Source: Alphaproteobacteria bacterium (GTDB taxonomy: Bacteria > Pseudomonadota > Alphaproteobacteria > Micropepsales > Micropepsaceae). Taken from it: a DNA stretch of 45,000 nt. Shown here piece by piece: positions 1 through 8,036 of the stretch. The stretch covers positions 1 through 45,000 of the forward strand of contig CANJJD010000021.1 in the NCBI GenBank assembly GCA_947474645.1, in the 5' to 3' direction. Positions within the stretch are counted from its first letter, which is position 1; each line of letters begins with the position of its first letter. A model generated the notes under the pieces. It worked only from the letters and a program-made list of their open reading frames with translations, was not told the origin of the DNA and did no database searches. Both the position numbers and the translations under genes were made by a program.

Positions 1-244
1 AAGTTAGGCAGCGAGGGCCATTTCATTATCGTTGGCACCTAAACAATAGTCCGATGACGGCGGAACCATACCGGGCAAAAGAACTGCCTTTACACATCCG
101 TCGATCCTGTTTCGCCCCCACAAAAACCCTCCGAGCCAAAAGGCCGAAGGGCTTATGGTGGAGGCGCCGGGTACCGCCCCCGGGTCCGGCCTGCTTATTA
201 CACAGTCGTTTATCGCCATAGTCTGCCGGGCGAACCCGGCGAGC
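1..244 (-). ncRNA. ssrA: Permuted two-piece tmRNA (alphaproteobacterial ssrA), 3' end cut by window edge
   Basis: tmRNA rescues stalled ribosomes: it is charged with alanine, then its own reading frame adds a degradation tag. On the minus strand the gene is circularly permuted. The acceptor piece comes first and ends in CGCCTCCACCA (CCA at 156-158). A spacer of about 36 nt follows, then the coding piece opens at 119 with GGGGGCG and a typical tmRNA 5' sequence (AAACAGGATCGACGG). GGGGGCG pairs with CGCCTCC over 7 bp, with G-U as the third pair, the known alanyl-tRNA synthetase identity element. The tag frame runs from 36 down to 7 and reads ANDNEMALAA, with stop TAA at 4-6. The layout is that of the two-piece tmRNA of Alphaproteobacteria. 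The 5' end near 244 is inferred from the promoter; mature ends are not visible. The part after the tag stop lies outside the window. Confidence 0.92.
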
Positions 245-250
245 CCTCGT

Positions 251-279
251 AATATAGGTGCTGGGAGTTAAGAATTGAA
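251..279 (-). promoter_or_regulatory. ssrA: Sigma70-type promoter of the tmRNA gene
   Basis: Reading the minus strand, TTCAAT (279-274) and TATATT (256-251) are separated by exactly 17 bp. The -10 matches the consensus at five of six positions; the -35 is weaker. The predicted start lies near 244, just before the acceptor piece of the tmRNA. Confidence 0.55.
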
Positions 280-323
280 GGGCGGAACTTGACTCTCCGT
301 GTCCGGGCGGGCATCCGCCTCAA

Positions 324-761
324 ATGAAGGTGATTTACGCCAGCGAAGCCGAGATTGTTCGTGTCGGCGAAGGGCTGATGGCGTGCAGCCTGCAACGTGA
401 AGAATGGACCCATGGCGCCCATTTCGCCGCGGCGCTGTGGCTGATGCGCTATCGCCCTGAACTGGAGCCGGCGGCCGCCATGCCCGACCTGATCCGCGCC
501 TTCAATGACGCGGTGGGCACGGTGAACAGCGACTCCAGCGGCTATCATCACACCATTACGCTGGCTTCGCTGCGGGCGGCGCGGGGCGTGTTCGACAGCT
601 TCCCGGCCGACGTGCCGGTTTACCGCATCGTCAATGCCTTGATGGGGACCAACTTCGCCAATCCCAACTGGCTGCTGGAATACTGGTCGCGGGACCGGCT
701 GATGTCTGTGGAAGCCCGGCGCGGCTGGCTGGAACCGGACTTGAAGGCCCTGCCATTCTGA
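324..761 (+). CDS. Conserved hypothetical protein, 145 aa
   Basis: No named function is recognised. The protein looks helical and soluble, without signal peptide or membrane segment. Conserved-looking signatures are EEWTHGAHFAAALW near residues 27-40 and SGYHHTIT near residues 72-79; the histidines and acidic residues could bind a metal, but that is inference. The ATG at 324 has no strong ribosome site. An ATG at 378 has a better one (GAAGGG), but the sequence before it looks part of the same fold, so the longer start is kept. It ends 23 bp before thyA on the same strand and may be co-transcribed with it. Confidence 0.7.
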   Translation: MKVIYASEAEIVRVGEGLMACSLQREEWTHGAHFAAALWLMRYRPELEPAAAMPDLIRAFNDAVGTVNSDSSGYHHTITLASLRAARGVFDSFPADVPVYRIVNALMGTNFANPNWLLEYWSRDRLMSVEARRGWLEPDLKALPF

Positions 762-784
762 GCCGAATCCGGTAAAATCTCCCC

Positions 785-1579
785 ATGCGGCAATATCTCG
801 ATCTTCTCCGGCTGGCGCGCGATACGGGCGTGGAAAAGCGCGACCGCACCGGCACCGGCACACGCTCGATCTTCGGCCACCAGATGCGCTTCAATCTGGC
901 CGATGGTTTTCCGCTGGTCACCACCAAGAAGGTGCATCTGAAATCCATCATCTATGAACTGCTCTGGTTCCTGCGCGGCGAGACCAATGTCCATTGGCTG
1001 CAGGAGCATGGCGTCACCATCTGGGACGAATGGGCCGATGCCAATGGCGAGCTGGGCCCGGTCTATGGCTATCAGTGGCGCAGTTGGCCCAGCCAGAGCG
1101 ATGGCACGATTGACCAGATCGCGAACGTCATCGCGGACATAAAGAAAAATCCGGACTCACGCCGCCTGATCGTCACCGCCTGGAATCCGGCGGATGTGCC
1201 CAAGATGGCGCTGCCGCCTTGTCACTGCCTGTTCCAGTTCTATGTCGCGGACGGCAAGCTGTCGTGCCAGCTTTACCAGCGCTCCGCGGACATCTTTTTG
1301 GGGGTGCCGTTCAACATCGCCTCTTATGCGCTGCTGACCATGATGGTGGCGCAGGTGACGGGGCTGAAGCCTGGCGAGTTCGTGCACAGTTTCGGCGATG
1401 CGCATCTTTATTTGAACCATCTCGACCAGGCGAACGAGCAACTGGCGCGCAAGCCTTATCCTTTGCCGGTGATGCGGTTGAATCCGGCGGTGAAGGATAT
1501 TTTCGCCTTCCAGTATGAGGATTTCACCCTGGAAAATTACCAGTCTCATGCCGGGATCAAGGCGCCGATCGCCGTTTAA
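785..1579 (+). CDS. thyA: Thymidylate synthase
   Basis: ThyA methylates dUMP to dTMP using methylene-tetrahydrofolate, in the cytoplasm. The protein is 264 aa, the same length as E. coli ThyA. Diagnostic segments are [13 protein letters not shown] near residue 20 (phosphate-binding arginine loop), LPPCHC with the nucleophile Cys146 at the expected place, [20 protein letters not shown], and [12 protein letters not shown]. Nothing is missing or truncated. The usual partner folA (dihydrofolate reductase) is not downstream; a small membrane peptide follows instead. Confidence 0.98.
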   Translation: MRQYLDLLRLARDTGVEKRDRTGTGTRSIFGHQMRFNLADGFPLVTTKKVHLKSIIYELLWFLRGETNVHWLQEHGVTIWDEWADANGELGPVYGYQWRSWPSQSDGTIDQIANVIADIKKNPDSRRLIVTAWNPADVPKMALPPCHCLFQFYVADGKLSCQLYQRSADIFLGVPFNIASYALLTMMVAQVTGLKPGEFVHSFGDAHLYLNHLDQANEQLARKPYPLPVMRLNPAVKDIFAFQYEDFTLENYQSHAGIKAPIAV

Positions 1580-1638
1580 TCCTCGGGATTTGACAAAGCC
1601 GGGGCGGGGCTTAAAAGACCGCTTCAAGGAGACTTTTC

Positions 1639-1788
1639 ATGGCTACCCAGGACGTTCAGGGCACGGAAGAAACCAAGCTGGCCAATGGCGGCGGGGCTTT
1701 CCCCTTCTGGGTGTCGGTGGTCATCGTCGGCGGCCTGTTCGCGATCCTGGTCGGGATCGTCTATGGCGTGGTCCAGCTCTTCTCTTAA
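1639..1788 (+). CDS. 49-aa single-pass membrane peptide
   Basis: A short frame with a strong ribosome site (AAGGAG, about 10 nt before ATG). The product starts MATQDVQGTEETKLANGGG and then has one hydrophobic segment of about 23 residues (FWVSVVIVGG to GIVYGVV, residues 24-46). It lies 59 bp after thyA and ends 7 bp before the converging stop of the HAD gene. Good ribosome site, compact placement and a clear charged-head/membrane-tail design favour a real gene. Function is unknown. Confidence 0.62.
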   Translation: MATQDVQGTEETKLANGGGAFPFWVSVVIVGGLFAILVGIVYGVVQLFS

Positions 1789-1795
1789 TCGCCCT

Positions 1796-2575
1796 TCAGC
1801 GGCAATTGCGTAGCGGCAGGCCGCGCCGGATCAGGCCCGGCAGCTCCGCCACGCTGGGCAGGATCGCGTTGCTCTTTTCCTGCCGCAACCGGCTTTCCGG
1901 CGCCGCCCCGGTATAGACTCCGACCACCGCGCCCATGCCGCCATTGTTGCCGGCCTGCAGATCCAGCACCGTATCGCCCACCGCCAGCACTTGCGCCGTG
2001 TCGTTGACATGCGCCGCTTCCATGGCGCGGAACAGCATGTAGGGCGCCGGCCTGCCATCCACCACATCATCGCTGGTGATGCTGGTGACGAAATATTTCT
2101 GCCAGCCCAAGTGAGATAGCACCTGACTGGTGAGTGGGCGGTCGAAGCCGGTGGTGGTGGCCAGCAACAGCTTCATGGCGGCCAGTTCCTGCAGCGCTTT
2201 TTCCGCGCCCGGGATCGGCTGCACATTCGCGTAGGCTTTGGAAACCGTGGCGGTGAAGTCGGCATAGATTGCTTCTTCCAGCGCCGCCCGGCCAGTCGCC
2301 GGCCCGCGCGCCTCGACAAAGTGCTTGACCATGCCGCGCTTGGCGGCGCCCCGCCAGCCGCTGAACTCCTGCGGCGTGACGGTGATGCCCTTGCGCGCAA
2401 AGGCGCCCAGCATCGCATCAGGTACTTCGCCATGATCGCCAATCAGAGTGCCGCCGATATCCAGCACCACCAGCTTCAGCGCCAATGCAGATGCGCTGTC
2501 CACAGGCTGCGCCGCGGCCCCGCTTGCCATCAGCGCCGGCAGCAAGGAAAGACTGCGGCGGCGCGAAAGCGTCAC
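1796..2575 (-). CDS. Phosphonatase-like HAD-superfamily hydrolase with signal peptide
   Basis: A 259-aa HAD protein, expected to hydrolyse phosphate esters or a C-P bond through an aspartyl intermediate. Motif I is LVVLDIGGTL (Asp39); the usual second Asp is Gly41, as in phosphonoacetaldehyde hydrolase and phosphonatase-like proteins, where it is Ala. Motif II resembles that family (TTTGFDR), as does motif IV (VGDTVLDLQAGNNGGM). A lysine in GAAKRG lies where PhnX has its Schiff-base lysine. The N-terminus (SRRRSLSLLPALMASGAAAQ) looks like a signal peptide, unusual for this family. Its ATG overlaps the end of the upstream SDR gene by 4 nt, so the two are one operon. Substrate unknown. Confidence 0.85.
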   Translation of the reverse strand: MTLSRRRSLSLLPALMASGAAAQPVDSASALALKLVVLDIGGTLIGDHGEVPDAMLGAFARKGITVTPQEFSGWRGAAKRGMVKHFVEARGPATGRAALEEAIYADFTATVSKAYANVQPIPGAEKALQELAAMKLLLATTTGFDRPLTSQVLSHLGWQKYFVTSITSDDVVDGRPAPYMLFRAMEAAHVNDTAQVLAVGDTVLDLQAGNNGGMGAVVGVYTGAAPESRLRQEKSNAILPSVAELPGLIRRGLPLRNCR

Positions 2576-3549
2576 TGGTTCATCTCGTCTTCCTGATAGA
2601 CCTTGATGATCTCGTCGAAATTCTTCTCGGCCTTGAAACCCATCTTGCCCGCGAGCTTGGCGTCATAGCGCCCGGCCCAGCCCTGCACGATCTTGGCGAC
2701 GAAGGGATCATCGACCCGCTTGATCAGCGCCACGGCCTTGTCGCCCGCCGCCTTCTTCAGGGCCGCGATCTGTTCGCCCACCGTGGCCGAAACACCCGGC
2801 ATGGTCATGGAGCGCTGCGTGCCCAGCGGCGACGTATCAATGGTGGCGGCGGTGAGGAAGAAGCCCACCGCGGCGCGCGGGGAGGCGAACCAGTGCCGCA
2901 CTTCGTCGCCCACCGGCAGCGGCGCTTCCTGGCCGGCCAGCGGTTCGCGCAGGATGCCGGAGAAGAAGCTGGACGCCGCCTTGTTGGGCTTGCCCGGGCG
3001 GATGCAGATGGTGGGCAGGCGCACGCCCACGCCGTCCACGAAGCCCTTGCGGCTGTAATCGGCCAGCATCAGCTCGGTCATCGCCTTCTGGGTGCCATAG
3101 CTGGTGCTGGGCGTGGGGGCGAAATCATCCGGGATGGAATCGGGGAAGGGCGGGCCGAACACCGCCAGGGTGGAAGCGAAGACAAAGCGCGGCTTGTAGG
3201 GCGACTTTTGGCCTTCGATCCGCACCGCTTCCAGCAGCGCCCAACTGCCGTTGAAGTTGATCTTGTAGCCCATCTCGAAATTGGCCTCCGCATCGCCTGA
3301 CACGATGGCGGCGAGATGGAAGATCACGTCGGGGCGCTCGGCGATCAGCGTCTCGGCCACGCCCTTTTCGGAAAAGTCAGTGACGATCGGCTTGGTGTCT
3401 TTCGGCGCGCCGGTGGGAACCGGCGATTCCACCACATCCACCAGGGTCAGGCCGGTGATCGGCTTGCCGCCAAGGTTCTTGTCCGCCACCAGGCGCTCCA
3501 CCAGCTTGCGGCCGATCATGCCGCCCGCGCCGGTAATCAGAATTTTCAT
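2572..3549 (-). CDS. NAD-dependent epimerase/dehydratase, D-erythronate dehydrogenase-like
   Basis: A 325-aa extended SDR. The N-terminal MKILITGAGGMIGRKL is the nucleotide-binding GxxGxxG. The catalytic pair is in SYGTQKAM (Tyr-x3-Lys). The stretch RLPTICIRPGKPNKAASSFF followed by REPLAGQ resembles the DenD group (D-erythronate dehydrogenase), which oxidises a four-carbon sugar acid; that assignment is from memory of the family. Other erythronate or threonate genes (OtnC, OtnK and similar) are absent, so the substrate stays open. First gene of a two-gene minus-strand operon with the phosphonatase-like HAD protein. Confidence 0.85.
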   Translation of the reverse strand: MKILITGAGGMIGRKLVERLVADKNLGGKPITGLTLVDVVESPVPTGAPKDTKPIVTDFSEKGVAETLIAERPDVIFHLAAIVSGDAEANFEMGYKINFNGSWALLEAVRIEGQKSPYKPRFVFASTLAVFGPPFPDSIPDDFAPTPSTSYGTQKAMTELMLADYSRKGFVDGVGVRLPTICIRPGKPNKAASSFFSGILREPLAGQEAPLPVGDEVRHWFASPRAAVGFFLTAATIDTSPLGTQRSMTMPGVSATVGEQIAALKKAAGDKAVALIKRVDDPFVAKIVQGWAGRYDAKLAGKMGFKAEKNFDEIIKVYQEDEMNQ

Positions 3550-3588
3550 GTCCGTGTTTCCGCGTGATTTCGATGCGACATTATCCCA

Positions 3589-3660
3589 ATTTCTTTCGGG
3601 CGCACTGCGACCGAAAGAAATGCCAAGGGCGGGCGCGCGACAGCGCCTTGAGCCCGCCCG
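3589..3660. promoter_or_regulatory. Two consecutive hairpins between divergent genes
   Basis: The first hairpin is an 11-bp perfect stem, ATTTCTTTCGG (3589-3599) with CCGAAAGAAAT (3611-3621), loop 11 nt. The second pairs GGGCGGGC (3627-3634) with GCCCGCCC (3652-3659). They lie in the 261-bp gap between the divergent DenD-like and NHL genes, close to the former's start. No T-tract marks a simple terminator. They could be a leader, an operator or a small RNA. Confidence 0.45.
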
Positions 3661-3810
3661 CGGCAGAAGCGGAAGAAATAGGTGCCATGCTGCGGCGCAA
3701 CTTCAGATGCGAGTTTGTCGCAGTTTTCGCGCCTTTGACGCGCCAGTAACCGGGGGCTAGCGTCCCTCAAAATCGGGCTGGAATCGGTCCGCTGGGGAAG
3801 GAAGTACAAC

Positions 3811-4806
3811 TTGAAAATCCGTATCGCGCTGGGTCTGGTCTTTTTTCCTTTCGCCGCTTTGGCGCAAGGCCTGACCAGCCCCTATGGTGCGCCTGAGCAC
3901 CAATGGGCAACGCCGCCCGCCGGCGCGCCTGAAACAAAATGGGGCTCCAGCGCCGGCATCGAGCGCGGCCCCCATGGCGAGATCTGGGCGATCGATCGCT
4001 GCGGCGCCAATAGCTGCGACGGCTCCGACAAGGCGCCTATCGTCCAGCTCGACACCGCGACCGGCAAGGCGGTCAAGAGCATCGGCGCCGGCCTGTTCGT
4101 GTTTCCACACGGCCTGCATGTGGACCGGGGCGGCAATGTCTGGGTCACCGACGGCGCCATCAGCAAGGACGGCAGCAAAGGCCTGACCGTCACCAAGCTG
4201 TCGCCCGACGGCAAGGTGCTGCAGACGCTTGGCGTACCGGGCCAGCGCGGCGACGACGAAAGTCATTTCAATTCGCCCAGCGACGTGATCACCGCCCCCA
4301 ATGGCGACATCTTTGTCACCGACGGCCACGCCCCCATCGCCCCGATCATTCCGGCGGGCCTGAACATGCGGGTTATGAAGTTCGATTCCCAAGGCAAGTT
4401 CATCAAGCAATGGGGCAAGGCGGGCGCCAAGGCCGGCGAGTTCAGCAATCCCCATGCGCTGGGACTGGACAATAAGGGCCGGCTCTATCTGGCCGACCGC
4501 GGCAACAACCGCATCCAGATCTTCAACCAGGACGGCAAGCTGCTCAATGAATGGAAGCAGTTCGGCCGCCCCTCCGGCTTCTACATCACCGGCGACAGGC
4601 TTTACGCCATTGATGCCGATTCCACCGAGGCGATTCATCCCGGCTGGAAGAAGGGCGTGTGGATCGGCAGCATTTCCAGCGCCAAGGCCGAAGCCTTTGT
4701 GCCCGACGAACAGGCCGGCGAAGGCGTGGTGGTTGCGCCCGATGGCAACATGTTCGGCGCGGTGAATGTGGTGCCGCGCGGCATTACCAAATATCCCAAA
4801 CACTAG
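3811..4806 (+). CDS. Secreted NHL-repeat beta-propeller protein
   Basis: A 331-aa exported protein with a signal peptide ending ALA-Q near residue 19. It is built from NHL-type repeats: FPHGLHVDRGGNVWVTD, FNSPSDVITAPNGDIFVTD, FSNPHALGLDNKGRLYLAD and NNRIQIFNQDGKLLNEW, as expected for a six-bladed propeller. Such proteins bind ligands or act as lyases (the peptidyl-hydroxyglycine lyase type); no catalytic set can be assigned here. The start is TTG at 3811 after a GGGGAAGGAAG ribosome site. It ends 15 bp before the dehydrogenase small subunit, so it is the first gene of a three-gene operon and probably acts with the GMC enzyme in the periplasm. Confidence 0.87.
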   Translation: MKIRIALGLVFFPFAALAQGLTSPYGAPEHQWATPPAGAPETKWGSSAGIERGPHGEIWAIDRCGANSCDGSDKAPIVQLDTATGKAVKSIGAGLFVFPHGLHVDRGGNVWVTDGAISKDGSKGLTVTKLSPDGKVLQTLGVPGQRGDDESHFNSPSDVITAPNGDIFVTDGHAPIAPIIPAGLNMRVMKFDSQGKFIKQWGKAGAKAGEFSNPHALGLDNKGRLYLADRGNNRIQIFNQDGKLLNEWKQFGRPSGFYITGDRLYAIDADSTEAIHPGWKKGVWIGSISSAKAEAFVPDEQAGEGVVVAPDGNMFGAVNVVPRGITKYPKH

Positions 4807-4821
4807 TACCGGAGGTTCGCC

Positions 4822-5364
4822 ATGAGCGACAGCAGACGGAAATTTCTTCTGAAATCCTTTTCGGCAACCAGCGCCGCCTGGCTGGCGGCCAACTGGCCGG
4901 CCCAGGTCGCGGCGGCGGAAAAGGCCCAGGCGATGGGCAACTTCACTTTCTTCACCCGCGAGCAGGCGGGCGTGGTGGATGCCATGGCGGCCCAGATTTA
5001 TCCCACCACCGACACGCCCGGCGCGCGCGAAGCCCAGGTGATCTATTTCATCGACCTGGCGCTGGTGACCTTCGCCCAGGACAAGCAGGACATCTACACC
5101 AAGGGCCTGGCGGAGCTTTCCAGCCATACCGGCGGTCGGCCGTTCGGCACCTTGTCGGCCGAGCAGCAGATCCAGGCGCTGACCGCGATTGAGACCACGC
5201 CCTTCTTCAAGACCGTGCGCGATCACACCATCATGGGCATGTTCGCCTCGCCCCAGCATGGCGGCAACTTCAAGAAAGTCGGTTGGACCCAGATCGGCTT
5301 TGACGATAGCCTGAATTTCCGTACCCCGTTTGGGGCCTATGACACTGCTGAGGGGACCTGGTAA
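4822..5364 (+). CDS. Gluconate 2-dehydrogenase subunit 3 family protein (Tat small subunit)
   Basis: A 180-aa small subunit of a flavin sugar or sugar-acid dehydrogenase. The N-terminus SRRKFLLKSFSATSAAW is a twin-arginine signal, followed by the family region FFTREQAGVVDAMAAQIYPTTD. In known complexes this subunit carries the folded, signal-less GMC subunit through the Tat system and helps its assembly. That fits here: the following GMC gene has no signal and starts inside this gene's stop codon (TAATG at 5362-5366). It ends with FGAYDTAEGTW. No cytochrome subunit follows. Confidence 0.9.
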   Translation: MSDSRRKFLLKSFSATSAAWLAANWPAQVAAAEKAQAMGNFTFFTREQAGVVDAMAAQIYPTTDTPGAREAQVIYFIDLALVTFAQDKQDIYTKGLAELSSHTGGRPFGTLSAEQQIQALTAIETTPFFKTVRDHTIMGMFASPQHGGNFKKVGWTQIGFDDSLNFRTPFGAYDTAEGTW

Positions 5365-7034
5365 TGAAAAAGTTCAAGCCCTCCGAGGAAGTGGATTTCG
5401 TCGTCATCGGCTCCGGCGCGGCCGGCGGCGTGATGGCCAAGCAGCTGGCCCAGGCCGGCTTCTCTGTCGTGGTGATGGAGCAGGGCCCCTGGGGCGCCTA
5501 TGGCCATGAGCAGGATTACAACAAGGACGAGCTGATCAACCGCTTCCCCTCGCCGGAAGACACGATGATCAGCGACCCCAAGCTTCACCGCAGCACCTTC
5601 CGCCGCAACGCCAGTGAAAAGGCGGTGGCGGGCAATCACAGCTTTGGTTGCGTGGTCGGCGGCGGCACCGTCACCTATGGCGCCTCGAGCTGGCGGCACC
5701 TGCCGTACGAGTTCGACGAGGCCAGCCGTTTCGGCACCATGAAGGGCACCGGCATCGCCGATTGGCCCGTCAGCTATGCCGAGATCGAGCCCTATTACAC
5801 CCAGGCCGAATGGGAAATCGGCATCAGCGGCCCCAACGTCAAGACGCCGCTGATCGCGCCCATGTCCAAGCCCTATCCCTGCCGGCCGCTGCCGCTGAAA
5901 AGCTCCGGCGCGCTGGTGCAGAAAGCCGCCGCCAAGCTGAACCTTGTGGTGACGCCGAACGTCGCGGCCATCATCACCGAGCCCTATAACGGACGCCCGG
6001 GCTGCATCAATTGCGGCGCCTGCTCCGGTTATGGCTGCCAGACCAAGGCGCGGTCCTCTTCGGCGGTGGCGTTGCTGCCCATCGCGGTGGCGACCGGCAA
6101 TTGCGAAATCCGCGTTAACTCCTATGTGCGCGAGATCAATGTGGATGCGTCTGGCCGCGCCACCGGCGTCACCTACTTCGACAAGTCCAACGACAACCAG
6201 GAGGTCTTCCAGAAGGCCAAGTGCGTGGTGCTGTCGGCCAACGGCACGGAAACCCCGCGCCTGTTGCTGATGTCCAAGTCCAATCGCTTCCAGAACGGGC
6301 TGGCCAATTCCAGCGGCATTGTCGGCAAGTATCTGATGACCGGTAATGGCGGCGGCGCGTCCGGCCTCTTCGACCAGCCCCTGAACGAATACAAGGGCGC
6401 GGTGACGGGCGCGGCGGTGCTGTCCTATGTGCCCAATGACGTGAAAAATCGCGGCTTTTATGGCGGCGGCCGCATGACGGCGCGCGGCCAGATGTCGCCG
6501 ATGCAATACGGCCTGGCGGGCCCGCATGGCGCGCCGAGCTGGGGCGCCGGCTACAAGAAGGCGCTGATGGAGCAGGCCAATCGCCGCCTCACCATGGTGA
6601 ACTTCATCTCCCAGTTGCCGATCGAGACCAACATGGTGGACCTGGATCCGGACGTGAAGGACGCCTGGGGCCTGCCCGCTTTGCGCATCACCTCCACCAG
6701 CCATGAGAATGACTTCAAGGCGATGCGGTTCTTCATCGACCGGTCGGTGGACATTCTCAAGGCGGCGGGCGCCACCCAAGTCTGGGCCGACCAGGTCAAT
6801 GACAGCAAGGGCGGGGCGCATGCCCGCGGCACCTGCCGCATCGGCAATGATCCCCGGTCCAGCGTGGCCAACAAGTATCACCGCGCCCATGACGTGCCCA
6901 ACCTGTTCATCGTGGACGGCTCCAGCCTGGTCACCGGCGGGCGCAACCATCCCACCATGACCATCTCGGCGCTGGCCTATCGCTGCGCCGATCATCTGGT
7001 GAAGGCGGCCAAGACGGGCAACGTCACCATCTGA
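5364..7034 (+). CDS. GMC oxidoreductase, catalytic subunit of a periplasmic sugar dehydrogenase
   Basis: A 556-aa FAD enzyme. The dinucleotide-binding loop is VVIGSGAAGG (residues 14-22). The C-terminal GMC block ends with GTCRIGNDPRSS and FIVDGSSLVTGGRNHPTMTI, the region of the catalytic His-Asn/His pair. Cysteines C214, C217, C220 and C225 form CxxCxxCxxxxC, the place where bacterial FAD-glucose dehydrogenases hold an Fe-S cluster; that role is inferred. No signal peptide is present, so export would depend on the Tat small subunit upstream. Family members oxidise gluconate, glucose, sorbitol or glycosides (at C3); the substrate cannot be read from sequence. The gene is followed by a strong terminator, closing the NHL-small subunit-GMC operon. 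Confidence 0.93.
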   Translation: MKKFKPSEEVDFVVIGSGAAGGVMAKQLAQAGFSVVVMEQGPWGAYGHEQDYNKDELINRFPSPEDTMISDPKLHRSTFRRNASEKAVAGNHSFGCVVGGGTVTYGASSWRHLPYEFDEASRFGTMKGTGIADWPVSYAEIEPYYTQAEWEIGISGPNVKTPLIAPMSKPYPCRPLPLKSSGALVQKAAAKLNLVVTPNVAAIITEPYNGRPGCINCGACSGYGCQTKARSSSAVALLPIAVATGNCEIRVNSYVREINVDASGRATGVTYFDKSNDNQEVFQKAKCVVLSANGTETPRLLLMSKSNRFQNGLANSSGIVGKYLMTGNGGGASGLFDQPLNEYKGAVTGAAVLSYVPNDVKNRGFYGGGRMTARGQMSPMQYGLAGPHGAPSWGAGYKKALMEQANRRLTMVNFISQLPIETNMVDLDPDVKDAWGLPALRITSTSHENDFKAMRFFIDRSVDILKAAGATQVWADQVNDSKGGAHARGTCRIGNDPRSSVANKYHRAHDVPNLFIVDGSSLVTGGRNHPTMTISALAYRCADHLVKAAKTGNVTI

Positions 7035-7052
7035 TGTCCGTAATACTCAGGG

Positions 7053-7079
7053 AAACGGCGCCCCCGCGGGCGCCGTTTT
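7053..7079 (+). terminator. Rho-independent terminator after the GMC gene
   Basis: An 11-bp perfect stem (AAACGGCGCCC with GGGCGCCGTTT), 4-nt loop, followed by TTTTCTTTT. It lies 18 bp after the GMC stop. Confidence 0.9.
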
Positions 7080-7117
7080 CTTTTGACGGGCGCGGGTCCC
7101 GGTCCTAGCATCGGCGC

Positions 7118-7999
7118 ATGATCTCGGAACAGGACATCGCGCGCTATCGGGAAACCGGCTATCTGGTGGTGCCGGATGTGATCGATGCAGACCTGCTGGG
7201 CCGCTGCCGCGCCGCTTTGGACAAGCTCGTTGCCGATGCTGGTTCGGTCCGTGAACACACCGACGTCTATGACCTGGAACCCGGACATACGCCCGAGGCC
7301 CCCAAGGTGCGGCGTATCAAGTTTCCCGACACCCACACCCCGGTATTCTGGGAACTGGCCAAGTATCGTCCCATGGTCGAAATCCTGGAGCAGTTGTTGG
7401 GCCCGTCGGGCGTGCGGCTGCAAAGCTCCAAGATCAACCTGAAGGCGCCGCACTACGGCTCGCCGGTGGAGTGGCACCAGGACTGGGCCTTCTATCCCCA
7501 CACCAATGACGACATGCTGGCGGTGGGCGTGATGCTGGACGATGCCTTCCTGGAGAACGGGCCGCTGATGGTGGTGCCGGGCTCGCACAAGGGGCCGACC
7601 TGGAATCACCATTCGAACGGCCATTTCTGCGGCGCCATGGACCCGACGCGCAAGGAAGTGGATTTTGAATCCGCCGTGCCGCTGGTCGGCAAGGCCGGCT
7701 CGATGAGCTTTCATCATGTGCGGATGGTGCATGGCTCGGCCCAGAATGTGTCCGACAAGCCGCGCCGGTTGCTGTTGTATGAATTCTCCGCCGGCGACGC
7801 CTTCCCGCTGATGGGGATCAAGGACTGGGAGAAGTACAACCGCTACCTGGTGTCCGGCACGCCCATCGTCACGCCGCGCATCGTGCCGGCGCCGGTGCGC
7901 ATACCGTTGCCGCCATCGCCGTTCCAGGGCTCGATCTACGAAAACCAGACGACCCTGGAAAACAAGTATTTCGAGCGGAAAGAACCCGCCAAGGTCTGA
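7118..7999 (+). CDS. Phytanoyl-CoA dioxygenase (PhyH) family protein
   Basis: A 293-aa Fe(II)/2-oxoglutarate oxygenase of the PhyH family, expected to be cytoplasmic and to hydroxylate a small molecule. The iron ligands are visible: WHQDW (His120, Asp122) and the distal histidine in VHGSAQN (His205). The arginines of DKPRRLLL are in the place that usually holds 2-oxoglutarate. NGPLMVVPGSHKG is a family signature. The gene stands between a terminator and an MHS-family transporter 37 bp downstream, so the transporter may carry its substrate or product. Substrate unknown. Confidence 0.92.
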   Translation: MISEQDIARYRETGYLVVPDVIDADLLGRCRAALDKLVADAGSVREHTDVYDLEPGHTPEAPKVRRIKFPDTHTPVFWELAKYRPMVEILEQLLGPSGVRLQSSKINLKAPHYGSPVEWHQDWAFYPHTNDDMLAVGVMLDDAFLENGPLMVVPGSHKGPTWNHHSNGHFCGAMDPTRKEVDFESAVPLVGKAGSMSFHHVRMVHGSAQNVSDKPRRLLLYEFSAGDAFPLMGIKDWEKYNRYLVSGTPIVTPRIVPAPVRIPLPPSPFQGSIYENQTTLENKYFERKEPAKV

Positions 8000-8036
8000 C
8001 ATCAGCGGCGCATCTAGTGCCGTGCTGGGGGAATGT

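Noticed and set aside
4-219. Minus-strand 71-aa reading frame
   Set aside because: It is the tmRNA gene read as protein; only its last ten codons are the tag.
3546-3809. Possible 87-aa minus-strand protein in the NHL upstream gap
   Set aside because: It runs through two strong hairpins, has no good ribosome site and no recognisable features.
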